The position numbers and the translations under genes are program-made. A model generated the notes under the pieces. That model made no database searches. It was not told the DNA's origin and saw only the letters and a program-made list of their open reading frames with translations. This document shows, one piece after another, positions 17,126 to 26,344 of a stretch of DNA of 64,000 nt. The stretch's first letter is position 1, and each line of letters opens with the position of its first letter. Source of the stretch: Sphingopyxis sp. FD7 (GTDB taxonomy: Bacteria > Pseudomonadota > Alphaproteobacteria > Sphingomonadales > Sphingomonadaceae); contig NZ_AP017898.1 of NCBI RefSeq assembly GCF_003609835.1, positions 1,736,001 through 1,800,000 of the forward strand. Direction: 5' to 3'.

Positions 17126-17282
17126 GTCCGTTCGGTCCTCGTAAGCGTCAAAGTTACCGGCCAGATGGGTCGTCGCGCCCGGCGCGTCAAGCGCGCTTCG
17201 GGCAACAGTCCGCCCACCCTCCCCGAGCATGTCGGCGAAAGGCGGAAGGAAAACGGCGCATCTGTCCGAATGAAAGCGGCCT

Positions 17283-18629
17283 TTACTTGCGCGCCGTGGC
17301 GATTGCAAGCGGATGGTCGCGGGCGAAGTCACGGCGCATCAGCAGGAGCAGCAGCACCATCACCGCCCAGCTGGCGGTCGGCTGGAGCGCGAAAAGGAAA
17401 TGCAGCTCGCGCGCCGCGGCGGCGCCGTCCCTGGGATCGAAGCCGACAAGGTCGAGCATCGCATAGCTGACCGCGATCGCCGCCGCGACGCCGAACTTCT
17501 GCATCAGGTTGAGCAGCGCGAACAAGAAGGCCGCGCGCGACCGGCCGCAGCGTTCGGCATCGCGCGGGATCAGATCGGCGAGCATCGAGTGAATGAACAG
17601 CAGGCCGACGAAACCGGTGCCGAGCGCCAGCGAAAAGAGCGTCGCCTGCGCAAGCCCGCGTGGCGCCTGTCCCAGCGTGGCCACGAGGAGCGTCGAAATG
17701 AGCAGCGCCATCGCAATCATCATCGGCGGTTTGCCAAAGCGCCGCGCGAGGAAAGTCCAGACGGGCGAAGCCAGCGCGCCGCCGACGAAGCTCGCGAACA
17801 GAAGCACCGCGCTCTGGGCGTCGAGGCCCAACACGGCATCGGCAAAAAAGACGAATAGCGAGGTGAGCGATCCGAACGCGAAACTGTTGAGGAACTGCAC
17901 GCCGAAGAGCAGCATCATTGGCGGAAAGCCAAGCGAGACGCGCATTTCGTGGCGCCAGCCGATTCCCGGTTCGGCGACGACGCGACGCCGCGGGACGCGC
18001 GCGATGGCATAGAGGGCGACCGGCGCCAAAAGCAGGAAGAGACTGGCATAGGCGATGATCCGTCCCTGCAGGCTGATCGACGGCATGAGCAATTGTGCCG
18101 CCGCAGGAGCGGCGAAGGCCAGGATCAGCGCGATCTTCGCGAACCAGTCGCGCATCCCGTAGAGCAGCGCGCTGTCGGCGGGGGTGCGCACGAGCGCCGA
18201 ACCCCACGACAGCTGGGCGACTTCGTAAAGGCTGAAGCTGGAGTAGAAGAGCACCATAATCAGAAACAGCGCGGCGAACGGTAAGCGGTCGCCGACCGCG
18301 ACGAGCGCAAGCAGCAGCAGGCCGAGTGGCAGCAACGCGATCAGCATCCAGCGGCGATGCGCGCCGAGCCCGGTGCGGACGCGATCAACCATCGTCCCGA
18401 TCAGCGGATCGACCACCCCGTCCCAGATCGTCGTGAGCGAAAAAAGCAACCCGACGAGCGCCACCGGAATCACCCCGCCTTCGGCGATATAGGGCGGGAG
18501 ATAGACGCTGAACGGCAGCGCGAGCATTGCCGTTGGCCCTGCGGTCGCAGCATAGGCCGCGACGACCCGCGGCCGCAGCGCCGGCGGGCGGGGCGCGGAC
18601 GCGGCCGTTGGCAGGGCGGAACTGGCCAT
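17283..18629 (-). CDS. MFS transporter of the glycoside-pentoside-hexuronide (GPH) type
   Basis: This 448-residue, roughly 12-helix inner-membrane protein has GPH/sodium-symporter features: AYAATAGPTAMLALPFSVYLPPY in helix 1, LTTIWDGVVDPLIGTMVDR with the conserved Asp and Asp-Pro, and GLGAHRRWMLI in the first cytoplasmic loop. The substrate is likely a sugar or glycoside but cannot be fixed. It is downstream of the TetR gene on the same strand, with a 7-bp palindrome between them (18675-18692). Confidence 0.85.
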   Translation of the reverse strand: MASSALPTAASAPRPPALRPRVVAAYAATAGPTAMLALPFSVYLPPYIAEGGVIPVALVGLLFSLTTIWDGVVDPLIGTMVDRVRTGLGAHRRWMLIALLPLGLLLLALVAVGDRLPFAALFLIMVLFYSSFSLYEVAQLSWGSALVRTPADSALLYGMRDWFAKIALILAFAAPAAAQLLMPSISLQGRIIAYASLFLLLAPVALYAIARVPRRRVVAEPGIGWRHEMRVSLGFPPMMLLFGVQFLNSFAFGSLTSLFVFFADAVLGLDAQSAVLLFASFVGGALASPVWTFLARRFGKPPMMIAMALLISTLLVATLGQAPRGLAQATLFSLALGTGFVGLLFIHSMLADLIPRDAERCGRSRAAFLFALLNLMQKFGVAAAIAVSYAMLDLVGFDPRDGAAAARELHFLFALQPTASWAVMVLLLLLMRRDFARDHPLAIATARK

Positions 18630-18674
18630 GTGACGACGCTCCCCAAAAAGGCAGGAAGCGCAATGCTTTCAGCT

Positions 18675-18692
18675 ATTGACAGCCGTGTCAAT
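18675..18692. promoter_or_regulatory. Operator-like palindrome before the MFS gene
   Basis: ATTGACA (18675-18681) and TGTCAAT (18686-18692) are perfect complements with a 4-base spacer. The site overlaps the stop of the TetR gene and lies 46 bases upstream of the MFS start. TTGACA also resembles a -35 box. It differs from the palindrome at 19361, so it may serve a different regulator. Confidence 0.55.
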
Positions 18693-19332
18693 GAATCTGG
18701 CATATCCTGAAATGCGATATGAACGGCCGAAGGCGCCAGTCGATCTCTTCCCTGCCCAGCCATTCTTCCTCGATTCCCGCCAGCGCGTTGAGCATCGAAT
18801 CGCCGAATACGATGTTGAGGAACAATTTCGCTGCGGCTTCGGGATCGTCAATGTCGGCCTCGCCCGCCGCCGCCCAGCGGGTGAAGAGTTCGGTCAATTC
18901 GGCGATCGCGGGCAGATGGATGTCGCGATAGATGCCGACCGCGAAATCACGGTCGCGCACGCTTTCCGACACCAGCATCCGCATGAGCGCTATCGCGCGC
19001 GGCGACTGCATCGCATCGCTCTGCCGATAGGCATAGCTTTTAAGAAGGTCCACGTTCGACATGGCCGCGGTCGCCGCCGGATCGGGGGGGCTGAACGCAG
19101 TCTCTTCGGACCACCGCGTCGCCATGGCGCGCAGCAGGCCCTGCTTGTTCCCGAAAAGGTCATAAAGCGTCGCCAGAGAGCCACCCGAACGCCGGACAAT
19201 GTCGGCGAGACTGGTGCGGTCATAACCCTGTTCGAGGAACAGAGCCTCCGCCGCATCCAGAATCGCATTGTGCCGCCGTTCGCGCGGTGATCCTGTATCT
19301 CTTTGAGATAAAGTCGTTCCCGGCTCCGTCAA
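18688..19332 (-). CDS. TetR/AcrR-family regulator
   Basis: The 214-residue protein has an N-terminal helix-turn-helix (RRHNAILDAAEALFLEQGYDRTSLADIVRRSGGSLATLYDLFGNKQGLL) followed by a helical ligand domain of AefR/AcrR type. The start is taken as TTG at 19332 with GAGGA eight bases upstream; an ATG at 19383 is in frame but would place the divergent-promoter palindrome (19361-19378) inside the coding region. It is divergent from the RND efflux operon, the classic position of its repressor, and may also control itself and the downstream MFS gene. Confidence 0.88.
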   Translation of the reverse strand: MTEPGTTLSQRDTGSPRERRHNAILDAAEALFLEQGYDRTSLADIVRRSGGSLATLYDLFGNKQGLLRAMATRWSEETAFSPPDPAATAAMSNVDLLKSYAYRQSDAMQSPRAIALMRMLVSESVRDRDFAVGIYRDIHLPAIAELTELFTRWAAAGEADIDDPEAAAKLFLNIVFGDSMLNALAGIEEEWLGREEIDWRLRPFISHFRICQIH

Positions 19333-19360
19333 TTTTTCATTCCTCGTCCCTTGCCCATGA

Positions 19361-19378
19361 CTGTAATTTGAATTACAG
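19361..19378. promoter_or_regulatory. Perfect operator palindrome in the TetR/RND divergent promoter
   Basis: CTGTAATT (19361-19368) and AATTACAG (19371-19378) are exact complements around TG. It lies 29 bases upstream of the TetR TTG start and 68 bases before the RND adaptor start, in an AT-rich island. Position and form fit a TetR-family operator that controls both directions. Confidence 0.75.
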
Positions 19379-19445
19379 AGCATCGTCGGCGCAAGCTTTC
19401 GCCTATAAAAACATCCCGCACAACAGCGATTTTTCAGGGGTCAAC

Positions 19446-20600
19446 ATGAGTCGCGTCTCTCCTCCCCGCTGCGCCGTCGGCGCCGCACTCGTCCTGCTGC
19501 TGACCAGTTGCTCGTCCGAAGCGCCATCCGCGCCGCCGCCGCCCGAAGTGAATATCGTCACCGTCCGCGCGCAGGCCGTGCCCAATGTCATCGAGCTACC
19601 CGGCCGCGTCCAGGCGTATCGGACGTCGGAGGTTCGGGCGCGTGTCGATGGCATCGTCGAACGCCGCCTGTTCGACGAAGGCAGTTTCGTGCGCGCGGGC
19701 ACCGCGCTTTTCCGTATCGACCCGCGCCAGCTGATCGCGAACGCCAACGCCGCGCGCGCGCAACTGGCCCGCGCACAGGCGACCGCAGCGAACGCGCGGC
19801 AGGTGGTCGCGCGCTATCAGCCGCTGCTCGCCGACCAGGCGATCGGCAGGCAGGAATATGACGCCGCGGTCGCCGCGCAGCGCACCGCCGAAGCCGATGT
19901 CCAGGCGGCGCAGGCCAATCTGGAGTCGGCGCGGCTCAACCTCGGCTATGCGTCGGTCACCGCGCCGATTTCAGGCCGCGTGCGCCGCGCCGAAGTGACC
20001 GAGGGCGCGCTCGTGAGCGCCGCGCAGGGCACGCTGCTGACGACGATCGAGCAGATCGACCGCGTCTATGTCAATTTCGGCCAGTCGAGTTCGGACCTGC
20101 TGGCGACGCGCCGCGACATGGGGTCGGGCCGGATCAGCGCGCCGCAGCTCGAAAGGGTCGAAGTCCAGCTTATCCTTGAGGATGGCAGCGCCTACCCTGT
20201 CGTCGGCCACCTCGACTTCCTCGACCTATCCATCGACGAGGCAACGGGGACCGCCGCGCTGCGCGCCGAGTTCCCCAATCCCAACGCCGCGCTGCTTCCC
20301 GGCCAGTTCGTGCGCGCGCGCATCTTTGCCGGCAACCGCGCCGACGGGATGCTGATCCCGCAGCGCGCGGTCAAGCTGACTGCCGATAATGCGAGCGTGA
20401 TGGTGCTCGACGCGAAGAATGTTGCGACGCCGCGCCCGATCAAGCTCGGCGCGATGGTCGCGGGCCAGTGGGCGGTGCTCGATGGGCTGAAACCCGGCGA
20501 CCGGGTGATCGTCGACGGGCTGCAAAAGGTGCAGCCGGGCCAGCCGGTCCGCATCGCGCCGCCCAAGGGAACGGCGTCGACGCCGCCCGCGAAGCGCTGA
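19446..20600 (+). CDS. RND efflux periplasmic adaptor (membrane fusion lipoprotein)
   Basis: The 384-residue AcrA/MexA-type adaptor has a lipoprotein signal (lipobox LTSC, about Cys23). Lipoyl half-motifs (VPNVIELPGRVQAYRTSEVRARVDGIV and SARLNLGYASVTAPISGRV) flank an alpha-hairpin (LIANANAARAQLARAQATAANARQ), followed by the beta-barrel and membrane-proximal domains. It bridges the pump and the outer-membrane channel. It begins a four-gene operon and is followed after six bases by the pump. Confidence 0.95.
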   Translation: MSRVSPPRCAVGAALVLLLTSCSSEAPSAPPPPEVNIVTVRAQAVPNVIELPGRVQAYRTSEVRARVDGIVERRLFDEGSFVRAGTALFRIDPRQLIANANAARAQLARAQATAANARQVVARYQPLLADQAIGRQEYDAAVAAQRTAEADVQAAQANLESARLNLGYASVTAPISGRVRRAEVTEGALVSAAQGTLLTTIEQIDRVYVNFGQSSSDLLATRRDMGSGRISAPQLERVEVQLILEDGSAYPVVGHLDFLDLSIDEATGTAALRAEFPNPNAALLPGQFVRARIFAGNRADGMLIPQRAVKLTADNASVMVLDAKNVATPRPIKLGAMVAGQWAVLDGLKPGDRVIVDGLQKVQPGQPVRIAPPKGTASTPPAKR

Positions 20601-20606
20601 TCCGGC

Positions 20607-23600
20607 ATGACCCCCCGCTTTTTCATCGACCGGCCCATTTTCTCCTGGGTCATCGCCATCGGCATCCTGCTCGCCGGGATCATCGCGCTGCGCGGGTTGC
20701 CCGTCGAGCAATATCCCTCGGTCGCGCCGCCGTCGCTGACGATCGGCGTGACCTATCCCGGCGCCGACGCGAGCACGCTCGAGCAGAATGTCACGCAGGT
20801 CATCGAGCAGGAACTGAACGGCGTCGAGGGTTTCCTCTACATGGCCTCGACCAGCGAATCGAACGGCACCGCGTCGATCACCCTGACCTTCGAGGCGGGG
20901 ACCGACATCGACAATGCGCAGATGGAGGTGCAGAACCGCCTGCGCCGCGTCGAACAGCGCCTGCCCGAAGATGTGCGGCGCCAGGGCATTTCGGTGACCG
21001 AGGCCAATTCGGGCTTCCTGCTGATCGTCGCGATCACCTCGAAGAGCGGCAACACCGACCCGATGGAGGTCAACAATTTCGCCAACACGCGCGTGCTCGA
21101 CGAGCTTCGCCGCGTGAACGGCGTCGGCAATGTGCAGGCGTTCGCGCCCGAATATGCGATGCGCATCTGGCTCGATCCGCAAAAGCTCGCGTCCTACAAT
21201 CTCTCCGCCGCCGAAGCGCTGGGCGCGGTGCAGGAACAGAACAGCCAGACGCCGGGCGGCCAGTTGGGCGACCAGCCGATCGCCAAGGGCGCCGAGCTCA
21301 ACGCCGTCATCACGACGCAGGGCCGCTTCACCAAGCCCGAACAGTTTGAAAGCATCATTCTGCGCGCCAACCCCGACGGGTCGGCGGTGACGCTGGCCGA
21401 CGTCGGCCGCGTCGAGCTGGGCGCCGCAAGCTATCTCTTCTCGTCCGAGCTCAACGGCAAGCCGATGGCGGGCCTTGCGGTCCAGCTGACCCCCGGCGCC
21501 AATGCGCTGTCGACCGCCGCGGGCGTGCGCGCGCAGATGGCGGAACTGGAAAAGGGCTTCCCCCCCGACATCAGCTGGTCGATCCCCTACGACACGACGC
21601 CCTTTGTCGAGCTGTCGATCGAGGAGGTGGTGAAAACGCTGGTCGAGGCGATGGTCCTCGTCTTCCTCGTCATGTTCCTGTTCCTGCAGAACTGGCGCGC
21701 GACGGTGATCCCCACGATCGTCGTGCCGATCGCGCTCGCGGGGGCGTGCCTGGGCCTCTGGATGTTCGGATTTTCGATCAACGTGCTGACCTTGTTCGGC
21801 ATGGTGCTGGCGATCGGCATCCTCGTCGACGACGCGATCGTCGTGATCGAGAATGTCGAGCGCATCATGAACGAAGAGCATCTGCCGCCCTATGAGGCGA
21901 CGGTGAAGGCGATGGGACAGATCACCAGCGCGATCATCGGCATCACGCTGGTGCTGATCGCGGTGTTCATCCCGATGGCCTTTTTCCCCGGATCGACCGG
22001 CGGCATCTATCGCCAATTCTCGATGACGCTGGCGATCTCGATCGCCTTCTCGGCGCTGCTCGCGCTCACGCTGACGCCGGCGCTCTGTGCCACGATGCTG
22101 AAGCCGCACGACCAGACGCAGCGGACGGGCCCCGTGGGCGTGTTCTTCGATCGCTTCTTTGCGCGCTTCAACGAATGGTTCGGCCGCACGACCGACCGCT
22201 ATCAGGGCAGCGTGGGCAAGATGCTGTCCGCGCCGCTGCGCTGGCTGGGAGTGTTCGTGGCGATGGTCGCGGTGACCGCGCTGCTGTTCTTCCGCCTGCC
22301 CGGATCCTTCCTGCCGCAGGAGGACCAGGGCTATCTCATCACCGTGATCCAGGCGCCGCCCGGCGCCACGACGCAGCGCACCAACGAAGCGACGAAACAG
22401 GTCAAGGCCTTTTTCGCCGAACAGCCGCAGGTCGCGAACATCGTGCTCGTCAACGGCTTCAGCTTCTTTGGCCAGGGGCAGGCGAACGCGATCATGTTCA
22501 CGCCGCTGAAACCCTGGGACGAACGCACGGGCGAAGGCGACAGCGCCGACGCGATCGCCGGCAAGGCGATGGGCACGCTGATGGGCATAAAGGAGGCCTT
22601 TGCCTTTTCGCTGAGCCCGCCGTCGATCCCCGAACTCGGCACGTCGAGCGGCTTCACCTTCAAATTGCAGGATCGCGGCGCGAACGGGCGCGAGGCGCTG
22701 GTCGCCGCGCGCAACCAGATGCTCGGCGGCGCGATGCAGAGCAAGCTGCTCGCCAACGTCCGCCCCGAAGGGCAGGAGGACGCGCCGGTGCTGAAGCTCG
22801 ACATCGACCGAATCCAGGCGCGCGCGCTCGGCCTGTCGATCGGTGACGTTAATGCAACGCTCGCGATCAGTTTCGGCAGCGCCTATGCCAATGATTTCAC
22901 GCGCGAAGGCCGCGTGCTGCGCGTGCTGCTCCAGGCCGACGCCGCCAACCGGATGACGCCGCAGGACGTGCTCGATCTCCGCGTGCGCAGCGCAACGGGC
23001 GACATGGTCCCCTTCGGATCGTTCAGCAAGGCCGAATGGTCGGCCGAACCCCCGCAGCTTCAGCGCTACAACGGCTATCCGGCGATGACCATCTCGGGCG
23101 AGCCCGCGCCGGGCCAGTCGACCGGCGAGGCGATGGCCGAGATGGAGCGGCTGGCGGAGCAATTGCCGCCTGGATTCTCCTATGAATGGACCGGCATTTC
23201 CTATGAGGAGAAGCAGTCGGCGGGGCAGATCGGCATGTTGCTGGGCCTGTCGCTCGTCGTCGTCTTCCTGCTGCTCGCGGCGCTTTATGAAAGCTGGTCG
23301 GTGCCGGTCGCGGTGCTGCTGGTGGTGCCGCTGGGCGTGCTCGGCGCGGTCCTCTTCTCGATGGTCAGAGGACTTTCGGCCGACATCTATTTCAACGTCG
23401 GCCTGATCACGATCATCGGGCTTGCCGCGAAGAATGCGATCCTGATCGTCGAATTCGCGATCGAGCAGGAGGCGGAGGGCAAGTCGACGCTCGACGCGGT
23501 GATGGAGGCGGTGAAGCTGCGCCTCAGGCCGATCATCATGACCAGCCTGGCCTTCATCCTCGGCATGGTGCCGCTCGTCATCGCGACCGGGGCGGGCGCC

Positions 23601-23771
23601 GCGAGCCGCATCGCGGTCGGATCGGGCGTGATGGGCGGGATGATCGCCGCGACGTTGCTCGGCATCTTCTTCATCCCGCTCTTCTATCTGTCGGTGCGCA
23701 AGTGGCTGAGCCGCAAGCGGCCCCCCGCCCCCGCCGAGAAAGGTCATCATGAGGAACCCGGCCATGCGTAA
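20607..23771 (+). CDS. RND multidrug efflux pump (HAE1 family)
   Basis: The 1054-residue inner-membrane pump begins MTPRFFIDRPIFSWVIAIGI, typical of AcrB/MexB. TM4 carries the proton-relay Asp-Asp pair in GILVDDAIVVIENVER, and TM10 the relay Lys in GLAAKNAILIVEFA. Large periplasmic loops (porter and docking domains) are complete, and the TolC-docking segments match the usual length near 1050. It exports hydrophobic or amphiphilic compounds using the proton gradient. Sequence alone does not define the drugs. Confidence 0.97.
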   Translation: MTPRFFIDRPIFSWVIAIGILLAGIIALRGLPVEQYPSVAPPSLTIGVTYPGADASTLEQNVTQVIEQELNGVEGFLYMASTSESNGTASITLTFEAGTDIDNAQMEVQNRLRRVEQRLPEDVRRQGISVTEANSGFLLIVAITSKSGNTDPMEVNNFANTRVLDELRRVNGVGNVQAFAPEYAMRIWLDPQKLASYNLSAAEALGAVQEQNSQTPGGQLGDQPIAKGAELNAVITTQGRFTKPEQFESIILRANPDGSAVTLADVGRVELGAASYLFSSELNGKPMAGLAVQLTPGANALSTAAGVRAQMAELEKGFPPDISWSIPYDTTPFVELSIEEVVKTLVEAMVLVFLVMFLFLQNWRATVIPTIVVPIALAGACLGLWMFGFSINVLTLFGMVLAIGILVDDAIVVIENVERIMNEEHLPPYEATVKAMGQITSAIIGITLVLIAVFIPMAFFPGSTGGIYRQFSMTLAISIAFSALLALTLTPALCATMLKPHDQTQRTGPVGVFFDRFFARFNEWFGRTTDRYQGSVGKMLSAPLRWLGVFVAMVAVTALLFFRLPGSFLPQEDQGYLITVIQAPPGATTQRTNEATKQVKAFFAEQPQVANIVLVNGFSFFGQGQANAIMFTPLKPWDERTGEGDSADAIAGKAMGTLMGIKEAFAFSLSPPSIPELGTSSGFTFKLQDRGANGREALVAARNQMLGGAMQSKLLANVRPEGQEDAPVLKLDIDRIQARALGLSIGDVNATLAISFGSAYANDFTREGRVLRVLLQADAANRMTPQDVLDLRVRSATGDMVPFGSFSKAEWSAEPPQLQRYNGYPAMTISGEPAPGQSTGEAMAEMERLAEQLPPGFSYEWTGISYEEKQSAGQIGMLLGLSLVVVFLLLAALYESWSVPVAVLLVVPLGVLGAVLFSMVRGLSADIYFNVGLITIIGLAAKNAILIVEFAIEQEAEGKSTLDAVMEAVKLRLRPIIMTSLAFILGMVPLVIATGAGAASRIAVGSGVMGGMIAATLLGIFFIPLFYLSVRKWLSRKRPPAPAEKGHHEEPGHA

Positions 23772-25179
23772 GCTGATTGCGCTCGCCGCAGCGACAACGC
23801 TCGCTGGATGCGTGAACATGGCGCCGCCACACGAGCGGCCGCCGCTGGCGACCGCAGCCGATTATCCCGCCGAATTCGCGGGCGACGTGACGCTCGGCCA
23901 GCGCGCGACCGATATCGCCTGGCGCGATTTCTTTGCCGATCCGCGACTCGAAGCGCTGATCGTCGAAGCGATCGCCCATAACCGCGATCTCGCCGTTGCG
24001 GTGGCGCAGATCGAGGAGGCGCGCGGCCTCTATCGCATCCAGGCGGCCGATCGCCTGCCGACCATCGGCGCCAGCGCTGACGCAACGCGGACGCGCGGCC
24101 CATCGCTGACCGGTGCGGGCACCGACACGACGAACCGCTATTCCATCGGCGTCGGCGTCACCTCGTTCGAGCTCGATTTCTGGGGGCGCGTCAAGAATCT
24201 CTCCGAAGCGGCGCGCAGCCAGTATCTCGCGACCGAGGCGGCCGAGCGCGCCTTTCGCCTTGCGCTCGTGCGCGACGTTGCCTCGACCTATTTCGCCTCG
24301 CGCGGCGCCGAGGAGCAGATCGAGCTGGCGGAAGCGACGGTGACGAGCCGCAAGGAAGGGCTGCGCATCGCCAGGCGCCGCCTCGACGCCGGGGTCACCT
24401 CGGCGCTGGACTATCGCCAGTCGGAGACGCTGCTGACGCAGGCGGAGACGCAGCTCGCCAGTCTGAAACTCGGCAAGGCGCAGGCCGACAATTTTCTCGC
24501 CGTGCTGACCGGCGGTCCGGTCGCGGGGCCCCTGCCCGCGCCGCTCCCGCTTGTCGCGCAGGCCGGGTCGCCCGCGCTGACCGCAGGACTGCCCTCCGAC
24601 CTGCTCGTCGCCCGCCCCGACATCGTCGCGGCCGAAGAACGGCTGCGCGCCGCCCGCGCCAATGTCGGCGCGGCGCGCGCCGCCTTTTTCCCGTCGATCT
24701 CGCTCACCGGCAGCTTCGGCTTTGCCTCGGGCGCGCTCGACGACCTGTTCGGCGACGATGGGATGACGTGGAGCTTCGGCCCGTCGATCAGCCTGCCGAT
24801 CTTCGATTTCGGACGGCGGCAAGGCAATCTGACCGTCGCCGAGGCGCGCGAGGACATCGCCGTCGCCACCTATGAACGCACCGTGCAGGGCGCCTTTCGC
24901 GAAGTGGCCGACGCGCTCGCGGGCCGCCGCTATCTCGCCGAACAGGTCGCGGCGCAGGAGCGCGGCACGCTCGCCACGCGGCAGATCGCCGACCTCGCGC
25001 GCAAGCGGTACCGGGAGGGCGTTTCGACCTATCTCGAAGTGCTCGACGCCGAGCGCAATCTGTTCGCGTCCGAACAGACGCTGATCGAGCTCCGCCGCGC
25101 GCAGGTCGACAATCTCGTCACCCTCTATGTCGCGCTCGGCGGCGGGCTGGTCGAGCGCGCAGGAGGCGCGGCGCGGTGA
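23764..25179 (+). CDS. NodT-family outer-membrane efflux lipoprotein
   Basis: The 471-residue OprM/NodT-type channel has a lipoprotein signal (MRKLIALAAATTLAGC, lipobox LAGC) and duplicated TolC-like coiled-coil repeats: DPRLEALIVEAIAHNRDLAVAVAQIEEARG and ARPDIVAAEERLRAARANVGAARAAFFPSISL. The start at 23764 has GAGGA eight bases upstream; an in-frame ATG at 23749, also with a good ribosome site, would add five residues. It overlaps the pump gene by 8 or 23 bases, so translation is coupled. Confidence 0.95.
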   Translation: MRKLIALAAATTLAGCVNMAPPHERPPLATAADYPAEFAGDVTLGQRATDIAWRDFFADPRLEALIVEAIAHNRDLAVAVAQIEEARGLYRIQAADRLPTIGASADATRTRGPSLTGAGTDTTNRYSIGVGVTSFELDFWGRVKNLSEAARSQYLATEAAERAFRLALVRDVASTYFASRGAEEQIELAEATVTSRKEGLRIARRRLDAGVTSALDYRQSETLLTQAETQLASLKLGKAQADNFLAVLTGGPVAGPLPAPLPLVAQAGSPALTAGLPSDLLVARPDIVAAEERLRAARANVGAARAAFFPSISLTGSFGFASGALDDLFGDDGMTWSFGPSISLPIFDFGRRQGNLTVAEAREDIAVATYERTVQGAFREVADALAGRRYLAEQVAAQERGTLATRQIADLARKRYREGVSTYLEVLDAERNLFASEQTLIELRRAQVDNLVTLYVALGGGLVERAGGAAR

Positions 25180-26282
25180 GCGGCGAGACGCTGCTGCTCA
25201 AAAATCTGCTCGGCCCTCAAGCGATCGCGACGATCGCCGACGCCGGGGCGGCGGCCACACCGCACTTCGACCGGCCGATGTTCGTGCGCGCCGCGTCGGA
25301 CGGCCTCGACGCGCTGTCGATCATGGAGCGCGTGCGCCATATCGCCGATGCGCTGCACCATGCACTGCCCGATGACTATGGCGCTACACTCGATACGTTG
25401 CGCGCCATGGCGCCGCGATTGACGCACGCTTTTCAGGCGATCGCGATCACCGAAGTCGTGGCGCGCCATGGCCTCGACGATTTCGACCGCTCGATGGCGG
25501 CGCTCGCCGACCTCACGCGCTTCGGTTCGGCCGAGTTCGCGATCCGTCCGTTCCTCGCCGCCGATCCCGACCGCGCGCTGGCGACGATGGAGCGCTGGAC
25601 CGCGAGCGCCGACGAGCATGTCCGGCGGCTCGCGAGCGAAGGCGCGCGGCCGCGCCTGCCCTGGGCGGCGCGGGTGTCCGCGCTGAAGGCCGATCCTACA
25701 CGCGCCGCGCCGATCCTTGAGGCGCTGAGGGCTGACCCTGCCATCTATGTCCGCAAATCGGTCGCGAATCATCTCAACGACATTGCCAAGGATCGGCCCG
25801 ACTGGCTGCTCGGCCGTCTCGCCGCCTGGCCGCAGGAGGACGAGCGCACCGCATGGATCGTCCGCCACGCGCTGCGCACGCTGATCAAGAAAGGCGACCC
25901 CGCCGCGCTTGCGCTGATCGGCGTCGGGCACGGGGCAGCGGTGACGGTGCGCCGCTTTATTGTCGAACCCGCGTCGGTGCGCCTTGGCGAGCGGATTGCC
26001 ATCGCCGTCGAGCTGGCGTCCGAGTCACCCGACGCTCAGCCGCTGGTGGTCGATTACCGCATCCGTTACGCGCGCCCCGGTGGCAAGAGCGCGGCCAAGG
26101 TGTTCAAGCTCAAGAGCTTCACGCTGGCGGGCCGCGACATCGCCACGCTGTCGATCTCGCAGACGATTCGCGACTTCACCACGCGCCGCCATCATCCGGG
26201 GCGGCACAGGGTCGAGTTGATCGTCAATGGTCGGGGGGTTGGCGAAGCGTCGTTCGAACTCCTGGCCGACGCCAACGATTAG
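25176..26282 (+). CDS. AlkC-like DNA alkylation repair glycosylase with C-terminal Ig-like domain
   Basis: The 368-residue protein shows HEAT-like helical repeats of the AlkC/AlkD superfamily (HVRRLASEGARPRLPWAARV, DPAIYVRKSVANHLNDIAKD, RTAWIVRHALRTLIKKGDPAALALIG), whose members excise positively charged alkylated bases without base flipping. From about residue 255 a beta-rich tail (VRRFIVEPASVRLGERIAIAVEL ... HRVELIVNGRGVGEASFEL) resembles the Ig-like extension described for Pseudomonas AlkC. It starts at a GTG overlapping the NodT stop by four bases (GTGA), so it is translationally coupled to the RND efflux operon. The family call is firm, the substrate is inferred. Confidence 0.85.
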   Translation: MSGETLLLKNLLGPQAIATIADAGAAATPHFDRPMFVRAASDGLDALSIMERVRHIADALHHALPDDYGATLDTLRAMAPRLTHAFQAIAITEVVARHGLDDFDRSMAALADLTRFGSAEFAIRPFLAADPDRALATMERWTASADEHVRRLASEGARPRLPWAARVSALKADPTRAAPILEALRADPAIYVRKSVANHLNDIAKDRPDWLLGRLAAWPQEDERTAWIVRHALRTLIKKGDPAALALIGVGHGAAVTVRRFIVEPASVRLGERIAIAVELASESPDAQPLVVDYRIRYARPGGKSAAKVFKLKSFTLAGRDIATLSISQTIRDFTTRRHHPGRHRVELIVNGRGVGEASFELLADAND

Positions 26283-26344
26283 ACCCGGCCGCCTCTCTCC
26301 AGCTCGTCATTCCGGCGCAGGCCGGGACGACGGAATGAATGGAA

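Noticed and set aside
17126-17282. tRNA-Trp upstream of secE
   Set aside because: No cloverleaf or CCA anticodon loop could be formed in this spacer.
20226-23819. Open frame of 1197 codons on the minus strand
   Set aside because: It is antisense to the RND pump. Its composition is Arg/His/Asp-rich without domains, a typical shadow of a GC-rich gene.
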